This document shows positions 7,755-15,661 of a stretch of 45,621 nucleotides of DNA, one piece after another (the first letter of the stretch is position 1; each line of letters starts with the position of its first letter). The notes beneath the pieces are model-generated. The model saw nothing but the letters and a program-made list of their open reading frames with translations. It did not search any database and was not told the DNA's origin. The position numbers and the translations under genes were made by a program. Source of the DNA: a virus; IMG/VR virus record IMGVR_UViG_3300045283_000065, positions 1 to 45,621 of that record; one strand, written 5' to 3'.

Positions 7755-9616
7755 TTTGTTCCCTTAATCATTGGTTTTAGAGCGGCCATGCGCCCGTTTT
7801 TGTCTCTGATGATTTCTTTCGGAGCGGATATAAGTTCAACCAGCTTGGCGAAATCGTTGGCCCCACCGGGCTTGGCTTTTATTTCGTTCTGTCGATCCTG
7901 CACGGCCATTTTTCGCTCATGCTCTCGGATGGCCATACGCTCACTGAACAACTGCTCTCTGACGGCCATCTGCGCCTCGAATGCCTTGGTTCGAGCATCC
8001 AGTTGTGCCTTGTGCTCGGCCTGCATGGCAGAGATTCTTGCTTGTCCGGCCGTCTTGATTTGGTCCATGCGAAAGTTCAGCATGGCGATATGGTTATCGA
8101 ACTGCATACGCTGCTGTTCCAGCGCCGCCTCGTTCTGCGCCTTGGCGCGGTCGGTGGCGGCGTCGGCCTGCATCTGCACTACCTCCAACTGCTGGCGTGC
8201 TTGAATGTCCTGTAGCTTGCCCTGCGCCTGCATCTGGATCGCCTGAACCTTGCCCTGCATCTCCATGTTCTTGGCCTGATTGGGATCGGGCGGGGATAGG
8301 ATGGGGTCGTTCGGGTCTTGCGGGGCTGTAGGATCGGCAAAGTAGGAATTGCAATCGTTTCCGGGTTTGACCAATCTGACCAAATCCTTTGCGGTATTAT
8401 ACAGGTTGCTCTTTTTAACCATTCCGGCAGCGACGGCTTTTTCCTGAAACCCCGCCAAAAGCTGTAGCTTCGATAGTTCCATGGCTTTGTCGCCGGACCC
8501 CAGCCCGACATCCACGGTCATGTCGCTGCGTGCCTTCCAGGAGCGGGGGTCCACATCAACCCACCGGCCCCGGAGCTTCACAGTCTGCTTCTGGCTGCCG
8601 TTGCGCCTAATAGTGGCGTGCAACAGCGTCATCACGTCCTTGACGCCGGTCTCAGCGAGGACGCGGGCAATCATGCGGACTTTGGCCTGCGCCACCGTCT
8701 GCATCTGGTTGGCGATGGTCGCTACCTGATTTTGCAATGCGTTGGGGTCAATACCCTGCCCTTGACGAGCGGCCCCCGTCCTGCGCTCCAGCTCCGAGTC
8801 AAGATACTGCATAGTTGGCAGCACAGTCGAAGAGGCGTCCCCCACCTCCATGGTATTAAGCCCACCCGGCATTTTCGTCCGCACAATCCCCCCGGGCCGG
8901 TACACCAGAAGATCGTCCAGCGTGTTGACGCTGGCGTGGGTCTCCGACACCTCGGTACGAGGATTGGTCCGCATGTAGAGGTTATCGAGTTGACCCCGGA
9001 TCAATGCCGTCTTCTGGCGCTGAATATCCATCACCAAGTCGGCCACAGAGCGACCGAAGAAGCGGTGCGGCATCGGAATGGCAGTGGCCACCGCAAAGGG
9101 TAGCTGCCCATCCCACTTGATGATGTCGTCCTTGCCGTCACGGGTCAGGATTTGCGAGGGGGAGCCCCCGGTCGTTACCCGGTACATGCCGGGGCCGTCC
9201 TCGTAGTCCATGACTATGTAGTGCTCGGTAATCAACACCTCGCGATTTGCGGTGTTCATCCCGCTATCGCCCATCCCTGCGGAGGTCTCGTCTACCGTGT
9301 CGCGGGACTGCTGTTCGATGTTTTCAAACCCGGTATAGGTCGTTAGGCTCTTAATCTGATCTTCGTCAAAGCCCTGCTTGATTAGCTCGGCTTCGTTGGT
9401 GACGACATCGTGGAAGCAGTAGTTGCAGTTATGTATGTTGCGTGCGCTGCGTGATATACCAAATTCCTCGGGAGGAACCGCCATGACGATGGCACGCTCA
9501 ACCTTCCGGGTGCGCCTGACCTTAACGTCATGAAACTTCGGAGGAGGAGCCATAGGTGCGGGGACGCGGGCTCCGCCGAGCTGCTGGGCTCCGGGGGGCA
9601 ACATGGGGACTGCCAT
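7751..9616 (-). CDS. Portal protein, C-terminal part (621 residues)
   Basis: This part holds most of a P22-like podovirus portal: the VPPEEFGISRSARNI segment, a stem/wing part (FFGRSVADLVMDIQRQKTALI, then RTEVSETHASVNTLDDL), the tunnel-loop region and a long Gln/Ala/Met-rich helical C-terminus (about residues 440-600). It begins at ATG immediately after an in-frame TAA (9619-9617), with no good ribosome site; only GGCG lies 11-14 bases before it. It and the gene before it are in the same frame, so together they look like one 816-codon portal gene broken by one stop. The portal forms the dodecameric DNA gate. Confidence 0.85.
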   Translation of the reverse strand: MAVPMLPPGAQQLGGARVPAPMAPPPKFHDVKVRRTRKVERAIVMAVPPEEFGISRSARNIHNCNYCFHDVVTNEAELIKQGFDEDQIKSLTTYTGFENIEQQSRDTVDETSAGMGDSGMNTANREVLITEHYIVMDYEDGPGMYRVTTGGSPSQILTRDGKDDIIKWDGQLPFAVATAIPMPHRFFGRSVADLVMDIQRQKTALIRGQLDNLYMRTNPRTEVSETHASVNTLDDLLVYRPGGIVRTKMPGGLNTMEVGDASSTVLPTMQYLDSELERRTGAARQGQGIDPNALQNQVATIANQMQTVAQAKVRMIARVLAETGVKDVMTLLHATIRRNGSQKQTVKLRGRWVDVDPRSWKARSDMTVDVGLGSGDKAMELSKLQLLAGFQEKAVAAGMVKKSNLYNTAKDLVRLVKPGNDCNSYFADPTAPQDPNDPILSPPDPNQAKNMEMQGKVQAIQMQAQGKLQDIQARQQLEVVQMQADAATDRAKAQNEAALEQQRMQFDNHIAMLNFRMDQIKTAGQARISAMQAEHKAQLDARTKAFEAQMAVREQLFSERMAIREHERKMAVQDRQNEIKAKPGGANDFAKLVELISAPKEIIRDKNGRMAALKPMIKGTK

Positions 9617-10201
9617 TTAGTTGTACGCCGAATCTGTAGGAGGGACGTCGCTAGGGCCGTCAGCAACGTTCTTGCCGTCCTTCGTGGTATGCTCGATAAC
9701 CTCTAAGCCCTCTTCGCTCGCCAACAGGTCAAACTGTATGTCGTCAAGGTCGCTATAGGAGGTCTCGGTTTCCTCATCCGAGGTTTCCCATCGGACCTTT
9801 AGAATGCCGGTCTTTTGCAATAGCGAGTCCTTGAAGAATGATACCAGATTCAGGAAGCCCGGATTCTGCTGCATGAAAACGTGATTGACATAGTCGGTTT
9901 CTTGCTGGGCGGCCTCGACATCGGCGGGATTGGTTGGCTCGAATTTTACAACATCGCCAGCGGTGAAGATTTCCATCAGGTCGGGGATAAGCCCCTCGAT
10001 AACATCCGAGACATCCGTAGAGACCGCGCTTGAACGCCCGTCCTCTGAGGGCATGTCGTTCGCCATCTCCCCCATGTAATAGTCCATGGCTTTAGTACGT
10101 TCGGTGGTCAGCTTTCCGGAACCGGTACCGTTCGCCGCCATGGCCGCAGTTCTCTCGCTATCGAGAACCGCCCGGAGAGAGAGCTTGTCAATTTTTGCCA
10201 T
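9617..10201 (-). CDS. Portal protein, N-terminal part (194 residues)
   Basis: The N-terminus of P22-like portals is recognisable: MAKIDKLSLRAVLDSERTAA, then DVIEGLIPDLMEIFTAGDVVK, then ADVEAAQQETDYVNHVFMQ and GFLNLVSFFKDSLLQKTGILK. The reading ends ...PPTDSAYN-TAA, and the next codon is ATG of the second part, in the same frame. The break falls in a variable Pro/Gly-rich loop. Possibilities are readthrough, stop-start reinitiation giving two chains, or a single-base sequencing or strain mutation. Confidence 0.85.
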   Translation of the reverse strand: MAKIDKLSLRAVLDSERTAAMAANGTGSGKLTTERTKAMDYYMGEMANDMPSEDGRSSAVSTDVSDVIEGLIPDLMEIFTAGDVVKFEPTNPADVEAAQQETDYVNHVFMQQNPGFLNLVSFFKDSLLQKTGILKVRWETSDEETETSYSDLDDIQFDLLASEEGLEVIEHTTKDGKNVADGPSDVPPTDSAYN

Positions 10202-10355
10202 TGCCGCCGCGCGCCAGGACGTGCCCTCTTATATACCCGTGCATGAACTGAAGACGCTGGGCCGGGGTCATCTTCTCAAGTGACGGCATGGGTTTCCTGG
10301 CTGGCTGGTAAACGCCACCGGTTGGTTTTCTAGTTTCTTTCGGTGTTTTAGCCAT
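10188..10355 (-). CDS. Small basic protein ahead of the portal
   Basis: This 55-residue protein, MAKTPKETRKPTGGVY... ending RGHVLARGGNGKN, has AGGAG at ideal distance from ATG 10355. It overlaps the portal start by 14 bp and begins 3 bp after the long glycine-rich gene. A short helical motif (TPAQRLQFMHGYIRG) is present. No family is recognised; the strong ribosome site and tight fit between genes support it. Confidence 0.6.
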   Translation of the reverse strand: MAKTPKETRKPTGGVYQPARKPMPSLEKMTPAQRLQFMHGYIRGHVLARGGNGKN

Positions 10356-10357
10356 AG

Positions 10358-12562
10358 TTATCTCCTACTTAAGTTCGCAAACGTCGCAGCAATCGCATAC
10401 GCTTGCGCTCCTAACTGACCTGAAAGGGCCTGTTCCATAACGGCCTGTTGAGCTTCACGCCCAAACTGACCCGTAATGGCCGCTGAAAGAGCGACGCTTT
10501 GCGCCTGGGGTCCTAATTGCCCCTGTATGGCTGCCCCAGGATCGGCTTGCACGGCGGCTTGAATTTCTTCCGGCCCCGCTTGGGGACCGCGCGACCCATC
10601 CATGGCCTGGAAGTCTTGGCTTATCTGTCCGGCTGGTGACAGAGCGCTAAAGCCCGTACCGCCGGTAAAGCTACTAGGGGAGCCGGATGGAGCACTAAAG
10701 ATTCCGCCGAGGTCTCCACCAACGAGACCATGATTGCCCTCGGAACCGGGACCGGGACCAAATCTGCCATCGGTTTGTGGGTTATTGAACCCAGAGAGAA
10801 GCCCGGGATTGGCATTCGCAAACGGTGCATCGGGCGAGTTAGAAAGGGTCTGGAATGATGCGTCTATGGCTTGCTGGGGGGTGCCAAACGTACTGTAATC
10901 GGCTATGGCAGGCCCACCAATGGGGCCAGCGAAGTTTGTCCCAGGGCCACCAGGGCCACCACGAGGCTCGGTGCCGACACCCGGAGTACTTGGGTTCATT
11001 GCTGCGGTGTAATCTGCTATGGCAGGCCCGCCAATCGGACCCCCGAAATTCGTCCCTGGTCCACCGGGTCCACCACGAGGTTCACCGCCGACACCCGGCG
11101 TCATTGGATTACCGGCTCGGCCACCAGTTAAATCACCATATACGGGGTCATAACTGGGAGTATTCAGTCCACTAATCGCCGCACCAGCTAGCCCCCCGGT
11201 GTATTGTGAACCAAGGGTATCGGCCCATCCGGGTTGCCCCGGATTACCAGTTGGGGCCGTCTGAGTGGTCGCGAATGGGTCATAGCCGGGAGACTGCGGG
11301 CCGCCAAGCCAGCCGCCAGCCTCGTTAAGACCAAAGCCAAGACCGGGATTATCAGAGGCCCAACCAGGAGCACCACTAAGTGTGCCCGTAGCCCCCCATC
11401 CGTTGGGGGCCGCACCCTGCCATCCCCCGCCCCAGCCATAACCAGCGGGACCGCCTACGGTATTGCTAACACCCAGACTTTGCGCCGCTGTAGCAAGGGC
11501 ATCGGATTGTGCACTGGTCATGCCGACAGGATCGGCCCCAGTCCAGGGCCCATAATCACTAGTAGGGTGCCCGCCTGGATTACTTCCAATGTCACCAAAG
11601 TCGCCGGGGCCGGGGGCAACGCCGGTTGGCCCCACTTCGTAAACGCCTGGGGTTCCTACTGTCTGACCATCCGGTGTGCCGCGTCCGCCCGCACCAAGCG
11701 CGTTTTCGACAGCCGCATCCGTTACGGCACCTCTTCCTCCCAAGGCAGCACTCTGTGTATCTATCGCTGCCTGCGTCTGGTTTTGATTCATCGCGTTGGC
11801 GAGCGAGTGGGAGGCGGCAATGTCGAATGCCGTCATCCCGGGAGAACCCTGGTAATCTCCCTTGGCACCGACTGCGGCAGAAAATGCGTCTCGGGATTGC
11901 GCGCTAAAATCAGTTGCGTCCAAGCTGGTGTGGCCGGGAGCACCGGGGTCCGTAAAGGAGGAAGGCGAACCCCTCTCGGCATCCCCGACGTAACTGGGGC
12001 CACCCATCATACCAGGGCCAGTCTGGGAGCCGATATTACCCAGTCCCTGAGCGCCCAGAGCGCCCCCTACTGGAGCCCCAAAGTCGCCTTGAAAGCCGAA
12101 GCCGGGTCCGCTGTAGGAACCGCCAAAGCCATAGGAGGGGCCGCCAAAATCGCCGGTCGCCCAGCCGCCCGGTCCCATCGCGCTTCCGTAGTTGCCGAGG
12201 CCGCCGCCCCAACCGCCGCCCCAGCCCGCCCCGGTAGGGCCGCCGCCTGTAAAATCAATACCACTAAAACCTATACCACTTGGGCCGCCTTGGGGTTCAC
12301 TGCCAACACCGAAAGATGCTGGATCGGCGGAGGGGCTGAAAGCCCCGCCACCCGGTGAACTGGCGTCGATCTGACCAGCATCTACGCCCGCACTAAAAGC
12401 GGCCTGATCGCCAAAACCTATGTCGCTGGGGCCGCCACCGGGTTCGCCGCCAACGGAGTCATCATCGTCACCAGCATCATCGCTGTCGTCATCACAAAAA
12501 CAAATAATGTTCTTCGGACGCCACTCGTCTACTTCTTTCCAACGATCAATAGAGAGATACAT
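10358..12562 (-). CDS. Very long acidic glycine-rich protein
   Basis: This 734-residue protein has a short normal start (MYLSIDRWKEVDEWRPKN), an ICFCDDD motif followed by an Asp run, then hundreds of residues dominated by Gly, Pro, Ala, Ser and Asn. Two near-identical units of about 35 residues lie near residues 485-555 (VGGEPRGGPGGPGTNFGG and VGTEPRGGPGGPGTNFAG). The final 100 residues are helical with Ala/Gln repeats (QAQSVALSAAITGQF, EAQQAVMEQALSGQL). Related Gly-rich proteins occur near portals in some podoviruses; function is unknown. The low-complexity plus-strand ORF within it is a shadow. It may be intrinsically disordered virion material. Confidence 0.7.
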   Translation of the reverse strand: MYLSIDRWKEVDEWRPKNIICFCDDDSDDAGDDDDSVGGEPGGGPSDIGFGDQAAFSAGVDAGQIDASSPGGGAFSPSADPASFGVGSEPQGGPSGIGFSGIDFTGGGPTGAGWGGGWGGGLGNYGSAMGPGGWATGDFGGPSYGFGGSYSGPGFGFQGDFGAPVGGALGAQGLGNIGSQTGPGMMGGPSYVGDAERGSPSSFTDPGAPGHTSLDATDFSAQSRDAFSAAVGAKGDYQGSPGMTAFDIAASHSLANAMNQNQTQAAIDTQSAALGGRGAVTDAAVENALGAGGRGTPDGQTVGTPGVYEVGPTGVAPGPGDFGDIGSNPGGHPTSDYGPWTGADPVGMTSAQSDALATAAQSLGVSNTVGGPAGYGWGGGWQGAAPNGWGATGTLSGAPGWASDNPGLGFGLNEAGGWLGGPQSPGYDPFATTQTAPTGNPGQPGWADTLGSQYTGGLAGAAISGLNTPSYDPVYGDLTGGRAGNPMTPGVGGEPRGGPGGPGTNFGGPIGGPAIADYTAAMNPSTPGVGTEPRGGPGGPGTNFAGPIGGPAIADYSTFGTPQQAIDASFQTLSNSPDAPFANANPGLLSGFNNPQTDGRFGPGPGSEGNHGLVGGDLGGIFSAPSGSPSSFTGGTGFSALSPAGQISQDFQAMDGSRGPQAGPEEIQAAVQADPGAAIQGQLGPQAQSVALSAAITGQFGREAQQAVMEQALSGQLGAQAYAIAATFANLSRR

Positions 12563-13200
12563 TAACTATCCCCCTCGCTGGCCTTATTCGGGTCCGGAGG
12601 CGGGGGAGGCGCAGCAGGAGCGGGCCCGCCAAATCCCAGTTGCTGTGCAGTCACCCCGGGAGCAAACCCCAAGTCCTGGGGGCTCATCCCCCTCAAACCT
12701 GATTGAACCGATCCGTTGGGCAATGTAATGCTGGCGTCACCTCCGAACCCCAGTTGTTGCGCGGTCGCCCCCCTCAAACCCGTTTGCATCGACCCGTTAG
12801 GCATTCTAATGGTAGCTGATTGGTCCCCAAGAAGCCTGGGGCCGAAATTACCCGCTCCAAACGGATCGCCATAAACCGCGCCTAGTCCAGAGGGACCCGC
12901 ATCGGCAAAACCCCAGCCCATTCCAGCGGCGGAAAATGCTCCGGTATCTCCAGGAGCCGCTCCCCCGGGACCAGCGAAACCGCTGGTGTTACCAAAACTA
13001 CCGAAACCGAGGCCGCCGCCGTAACCGTCAAAACCGCCAAGTCCCCCGAAGCCACCGGCGAAGCCGCCAATGCCGCCAGAGGACATGCCGGTGCCGAAGC
13101 CATCGCCAGCGGTGCCCTGACCACCCCAGCCCGCACCAAAGCCACCACTGCCAAAGCCAGAGCCTTCACCTTCACCGTCGTCGCCGTCGCCGTCACACAT
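12562..13200 (-). CDS. Acidic glycine-rich protein, shorter companion
   Basis: This protein (212 residues from ATG 13200, or 214 from TTG 13206, which overlaps the oxygenase stop as TTGA) starts MCDGDGDDGEGEGSG, close in design to the ICFCDDD motif of the next gene. The middle is Gly/Phe-rich; the C-terminal part has repeats of (M/L)PNGSxQ(S/T)GLRG and QQLGFGG. Its stop TAA overlaps the next ATG by one base. The two proteins look like distant relatives acting together. Codon periodicity on the minus strand is clear in the non-repetitive ends. Confidence 0.65.
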   Translation of the reverse strand: MCDGDGDDGEGEGSGFGSGGFGAGWGGQGTAGDGFGTGMSSGGIGGFAGGFGGLGGFDGYGGGLGFGSFGNTSGFAGPGGAAPGDTGAFSAAGMGWGFADAGPSGLGAVYGDPFGAGNFGPRLLGDQSATIRMPNGSMQTGLRGATAQQLGFGGDASITLPNGSVQSGLRGMSPQDLGFAPGVTAQQLGFGGPAPAAPPPPPDPNKASEGDS

Positions 13201-13202
13201 GA

Positions 13203-14126
13203 TCAAATCGTTTCTTTTTGAAATTTCTGTTCAAGACGATTAGCGTCCGCAATAGCCTTAAGTTCGCGCTCGTTAAATTCCTTGCGCGGAATAGTACAAA
13301 ACCTATAAACCAGTCGTTCGGCCGATGCCCCAATCAAGGCTATAATCTTCGGGCGCTCCTCAATTGGCACGCAAGCATGCTTGAAATACTCGGTACCATA
13401 AATGCTGTGGAATAACCCGGCGATGCAAACGTGCTCGGGTTCTCCCCACTTACAAAGGATGTCATAGGTTCCCTTGAGATGGTCCCAAAGTGTCCTACCC
13501 GAGTGCGTGACTTCCTTGGCGCCTATTTCGGTCAAAAAACTTTCGTATTTGGCAGGTATGGTATAATTGGGTTGGGCCAAGTATGTCTTGAACATGAGGG
13601 TAATGCGCATGACCGGACAGGTGCGCGATACCCCGCGCCCGACATGCGGGACATCCCCCGGGAACATGATAAGCCGGTTGGGCTTGGGATAGACGCAACC
13701 GATAATATCGGTCTTCTCCTTGTTGAAGAAGACGGTTTCCCCGCCCCAGTTCGGCTCCCAGGTTTTGTGTGGATAGTAGATAATCGTGAAGTTATCAGGC
13801 TTGGTAGAATCGGTATGGATCGTTCCATCCATGCCGTAAGTAAAGGCGTTAGCGTAGCAGCGAATCAGGGTATGCCCATTGGCTCGCAGTCCGGTCCAGA
13901 AATCAAATAATAGCGGAGCCTTTTCGCTCAATTCCTTCGCGCAATCGTATGGTTCCTGCTTATCCGGGCCGTTAGTCTTTCTGTGTCCGGCAAAATGCTT
14001 GTGCCAGAACGAGAACTCATCTACGAGGCTACGGGACTTCCAGCCGTGCTCCCATCCCGCCCCCTCCAGGAAGTCATAAAGGGTCTTCCGGGTGTCTTCC
14101 AGCAGGACGTTATCAAAAAGCTTCAC
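13203..14126 (-). CDS. 2OG-Fe(II) oxygenase (prolyl-hydroxylase-like) fused to an HD-like/DUF6817 domain
   Basis: A GTG start at 14126 gives 307 residues, overlapping the upstream stop as GTGA, with GGGAGG about nine bases before it; a longer reading from ATG 14144 lacks a site. The N-terminal domain (to about residue 190) has the P4H-type signature: TIHTDST (His and Asp iron ligands), WGGETVFF, then FPGDVPHVGRGVS with the third ligand His and a distal Arg (RITLMF) for 2-oxoglutarate. The C-terminal domain (about 200-300) has HSGRTLWDHLKGTYDIL, then WGEPEHVCIAGLFHSIYGTE, a pattern I associate with DUF6817 and HD-like folds. Family members hydroxylate proteins, nucleic acids or small molecules; the substrate is unknown. 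It sits with a GT-B-like gene. Confidence 0.75.
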   Translation of the reverse strand: MKLFDNVLLEDTRKTLYDFLEGAGWEHGWKSRSLVDEFSFWHKHFAGHRKTNGPDKQEPYDCAKELSEKAPLLFDFWTGLRANGHTLIRCYANAFTYGMDGTIHTDSTKPDNFTIIYYPHKTWEPNWGGETVFFNKEKTDIIGCVYPKPNRLIMFPGDVPHVGRGVSRTCPVMRITLMFKTYLAQPNYTIPAKYESFLTEIGAKEVTHSGRTLWDHLKGTYDILCKWGEPEHVCIAGLFHSIYGTEYFKHACVPIEERPKIIALIGASAERLVYRFCTIPRKEFNERELKAIADANRLEQKFQKETI

Positions 14127-15199
14127 AGTTTCAGGTCCTCCCAAGCCTGGATCATGTTTTCCAGCTTGGGCCTCTCCCAGACAATGCGTTGGTTTTCAGT
14201 CGCCCAAGGAAGTTGTTTGTAGGGCTCCGTCCCGACGAAGCGCCTCCACCCCGCCTCCCATTCGGGTTGATAATCGCTGCTATTGTTAAGCTGCTGGAAC
14301 AGTATCCAGGGGTTCGGAAGCATCCAGGCTAGAGTCGCAGGCCCGTTGGAGGTGAAAATGTTACATTTGGCGCTTTTGTAGAGCGCGACCCGGTATAGGA
14401 GGTCTTTCGAGGCTTCCGGGCACGTGGGCCAGCCTGGGATTGCTTCATCGGCCTTGGCCGTATCACGTACAAAAAGCACCCGCTCACCACGATCAGCAAG
14501 ATACTTTGCAAAATCAATCCAAACGCCAATAACAGAGTTACGGTGCTCGACATGACCCGCCTCCCTTAGAGTGATAACGACTGGCGGGATTTTGCTTTCC
14601 ACCGTGATCGGGGTCTGAAGTTCTGGGAACTTTTGCCCCTTCTTGTACAGAGCTATTGCCGGACCCCAGGCATGGGTATCATCGGTCTGCCCGAGAAGTG
14701 CCGTCTCATCTTCGACCGCCCCCACCAGCCTCAACATGGGAAGTATGATGTTGTCGAATTGCTTTCTTCGCCTTCCGCCTTCTCCCAAGGCGTCGTCCTT
14801 GTCGTTGTTTTTACCGAAAAAGAACCCGACTTTTAAGGGTGCGGGGGCTCCAGCGGCCACCCGGCACATTTCCTTGTGAATCAGCCAGGGAAAGAAGTCG
14901 AAGGATGCCGGAGCCCGGGTCATGTTGGCAAAAACGTATTGCGGACCCAGTTCTCTCGCAGAATCGTTCTGCTGGTTGTCAATTGTCGTATGAATATGCC
15001 GCGTCATTCTCTGAAGAGCGAAGAGGTGGGCGAAATCGTACCCATTCTCTCCCGCTAGAGCCATGTCGATGGCGTTAGGAACCGGGTTTTCGACGTTGGC
15101 GGGGTGACAACCTATGAAAATGACCGAGGCGTAGCGGCCCTCTTTGATGCTTTGAGCCCACTTTTGGCCCATATCGACAAGCCTGGTGTATTCAGACAA
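14123..15199 (-). CDS. GT-B-like protein, candidate glycosyltransferase
   Basis: This 358-residue protein starts with TTG at 15199 preceded by GGAGGGAAAA. The second half reads like a Rossmann domain of the GT-B superfamily: VVITLREAGHVEHRNS, then FAKYLADRGERVLFVRDT, then a YRVALYKSAKCNIFTSNGP... ATLAWML segment where sugar-nucleotide binding residues usually lie. The N-terminal half has a VIFIGCHPANVENPVP strand-turn. No membrane segment is present. It is coupled to the oxygenase by a 4-bp overlap, so the two products probably act in one pathway. The glycosyltransferase call is tentative; a sugar-epimerase-like GT-B fold is an alternative. Confidence 0.5.
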   Translation of the reverse strand: MSEYTRLVDMGQKWAQSIKEGRYASVIFIGCHPANVENPVPNAIDMALAGENGYDFAHLFALQRMTRHIHTTIDNQQNDSARELGPQYVFANMTRAPASFDFFPWLIHKEMCRVAAGAPAPLKVGFFFGKNNDKDDALGEGGRRRKQFDNIILPMLRLVGAVEDETALLGQTDDTHAWGPAIALYKKGQKFPELQTPITVESKIPPVVITLREAGHVEHRNSVIGVWIDFAKYLADRGERVLFVRDTAKADEAIPGWPTCPEASKDLLYRVALYKSAKCNIFTSNGPATLAWMLPNPWILFQQLNNSSDYQPEWEAGWRRFVGTEPYKQLPWATENQRIVWERPKLENMIQAWEDLKL

Positions 15200-15215
15200 T
15201 TTTCCCTCCGGAAAT

Positions 15216-15240
15216 GAAAAAGGCCCCGGAAAGGGGCCTT
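15216..15240 (-). terminator. Rho-independent terminator or attenuator ahead of the GT-like gene
   Basis: On the minus strand AAGGCCCC-TTTCC-GGGGCCTT is followed by more T residues (total TTTTT). It ends about six bases before the GGAGGG site of the GT-like gene, a layout typical of attenuators. It also closes the structured region to its right. Confidence 0.8.
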
Positions 15241-15475
15241 AAATCTGCCGAGTGATGCACGTTGCACCTTGCCCGCTCGGCGCGGGGCCTCATGAGTCAG
15301 GTAGACGGTGGCGACAAAGCTCAGGATTACTCAGGAGCCGCCCCCTCCTTGAAGGGGGTTGCGATTATCGCCACCGCCTAGCACTGTGGGGCTAGCTCGG
15401 GCCACTGGTCCTATCCGAGCGTTAATGGCACCCTGCCCTCGCGGAGTCAGGAGCCCTTTTCTTACCTCTAAGACG
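15241..15475 (-). ncRNA. Structured RNA/leader region between terminase block and GT-like/oxygenase pair
   Basis: No well-supported gene lies here. On the minus strand, CGGTGGCGA (15376-15368) pairs with TCGCCACCG (15314-15306) in a perfect 9-bp stem that encloses a CCCCCT/AGGGGG hairpin (15341-15358). Nearer the gene, GCCGAG/CTCGGC (15281-15247) encloses a GTGCA-ACG-TGCAT hairpin. The words GGCTCCTGA occur twice. The region ends in the terminator at 15216-15240. This may be a sensing leader or a phage sRNA. One minus-strand frame, without a standard start, reads TPRGQGAINARIGPVARASP and ends at a TGA near 15333, so a short unusual ORF cannot be excluded. Confidence 0.5.
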
Positions 15476-15661
15476 CTATAAGGTCCCTCTTATGCTATCC
15501 CCAATGCCCTTTCTTCCGACCCAGCCAAATATTTCGAACCCGTCTAGCCTTAAGCTGTCCACCCAAGCCAAGGCCTCCTCCCAAGACGGGAATTTGCGAT
15601 ATTCCTGAACCATCCACCAGTTCGGGGGCCACTTGTAGACAACGGACATGTCGCACATCAT
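15476..15661 (-). CDS. Small hypothetical protein after terminase
   Basis: This 61-residue protein, MMCDMSVVYKWPPNWWMVQEY..., is coupled to the terminase by ATGA overlap and has AGGGA before it. It is Trp-rich with an alternating pattern (SWEEALAWVDSL, FEIFGWVGRKG), suggesting a small mixed alpha/beta fold. It has no signal or membrane segment. No family is recognised; its position suggests a packaging-related or accessory role. Confidence 0.6.
   Translation of the reverse strand: MMCDMSVVYKWPPNWWMVQEYRKFPSWEEALAWVDSLRLDGFEIFGWVGRKGIGDSIRGTL

Noticed and set aside
11234-12358. Long plus-strand ORF of 374 codons
   Set aside because: It is the antisense shadow of the glycine-rich gene; composition follows the repeat and there is no ribosome site.
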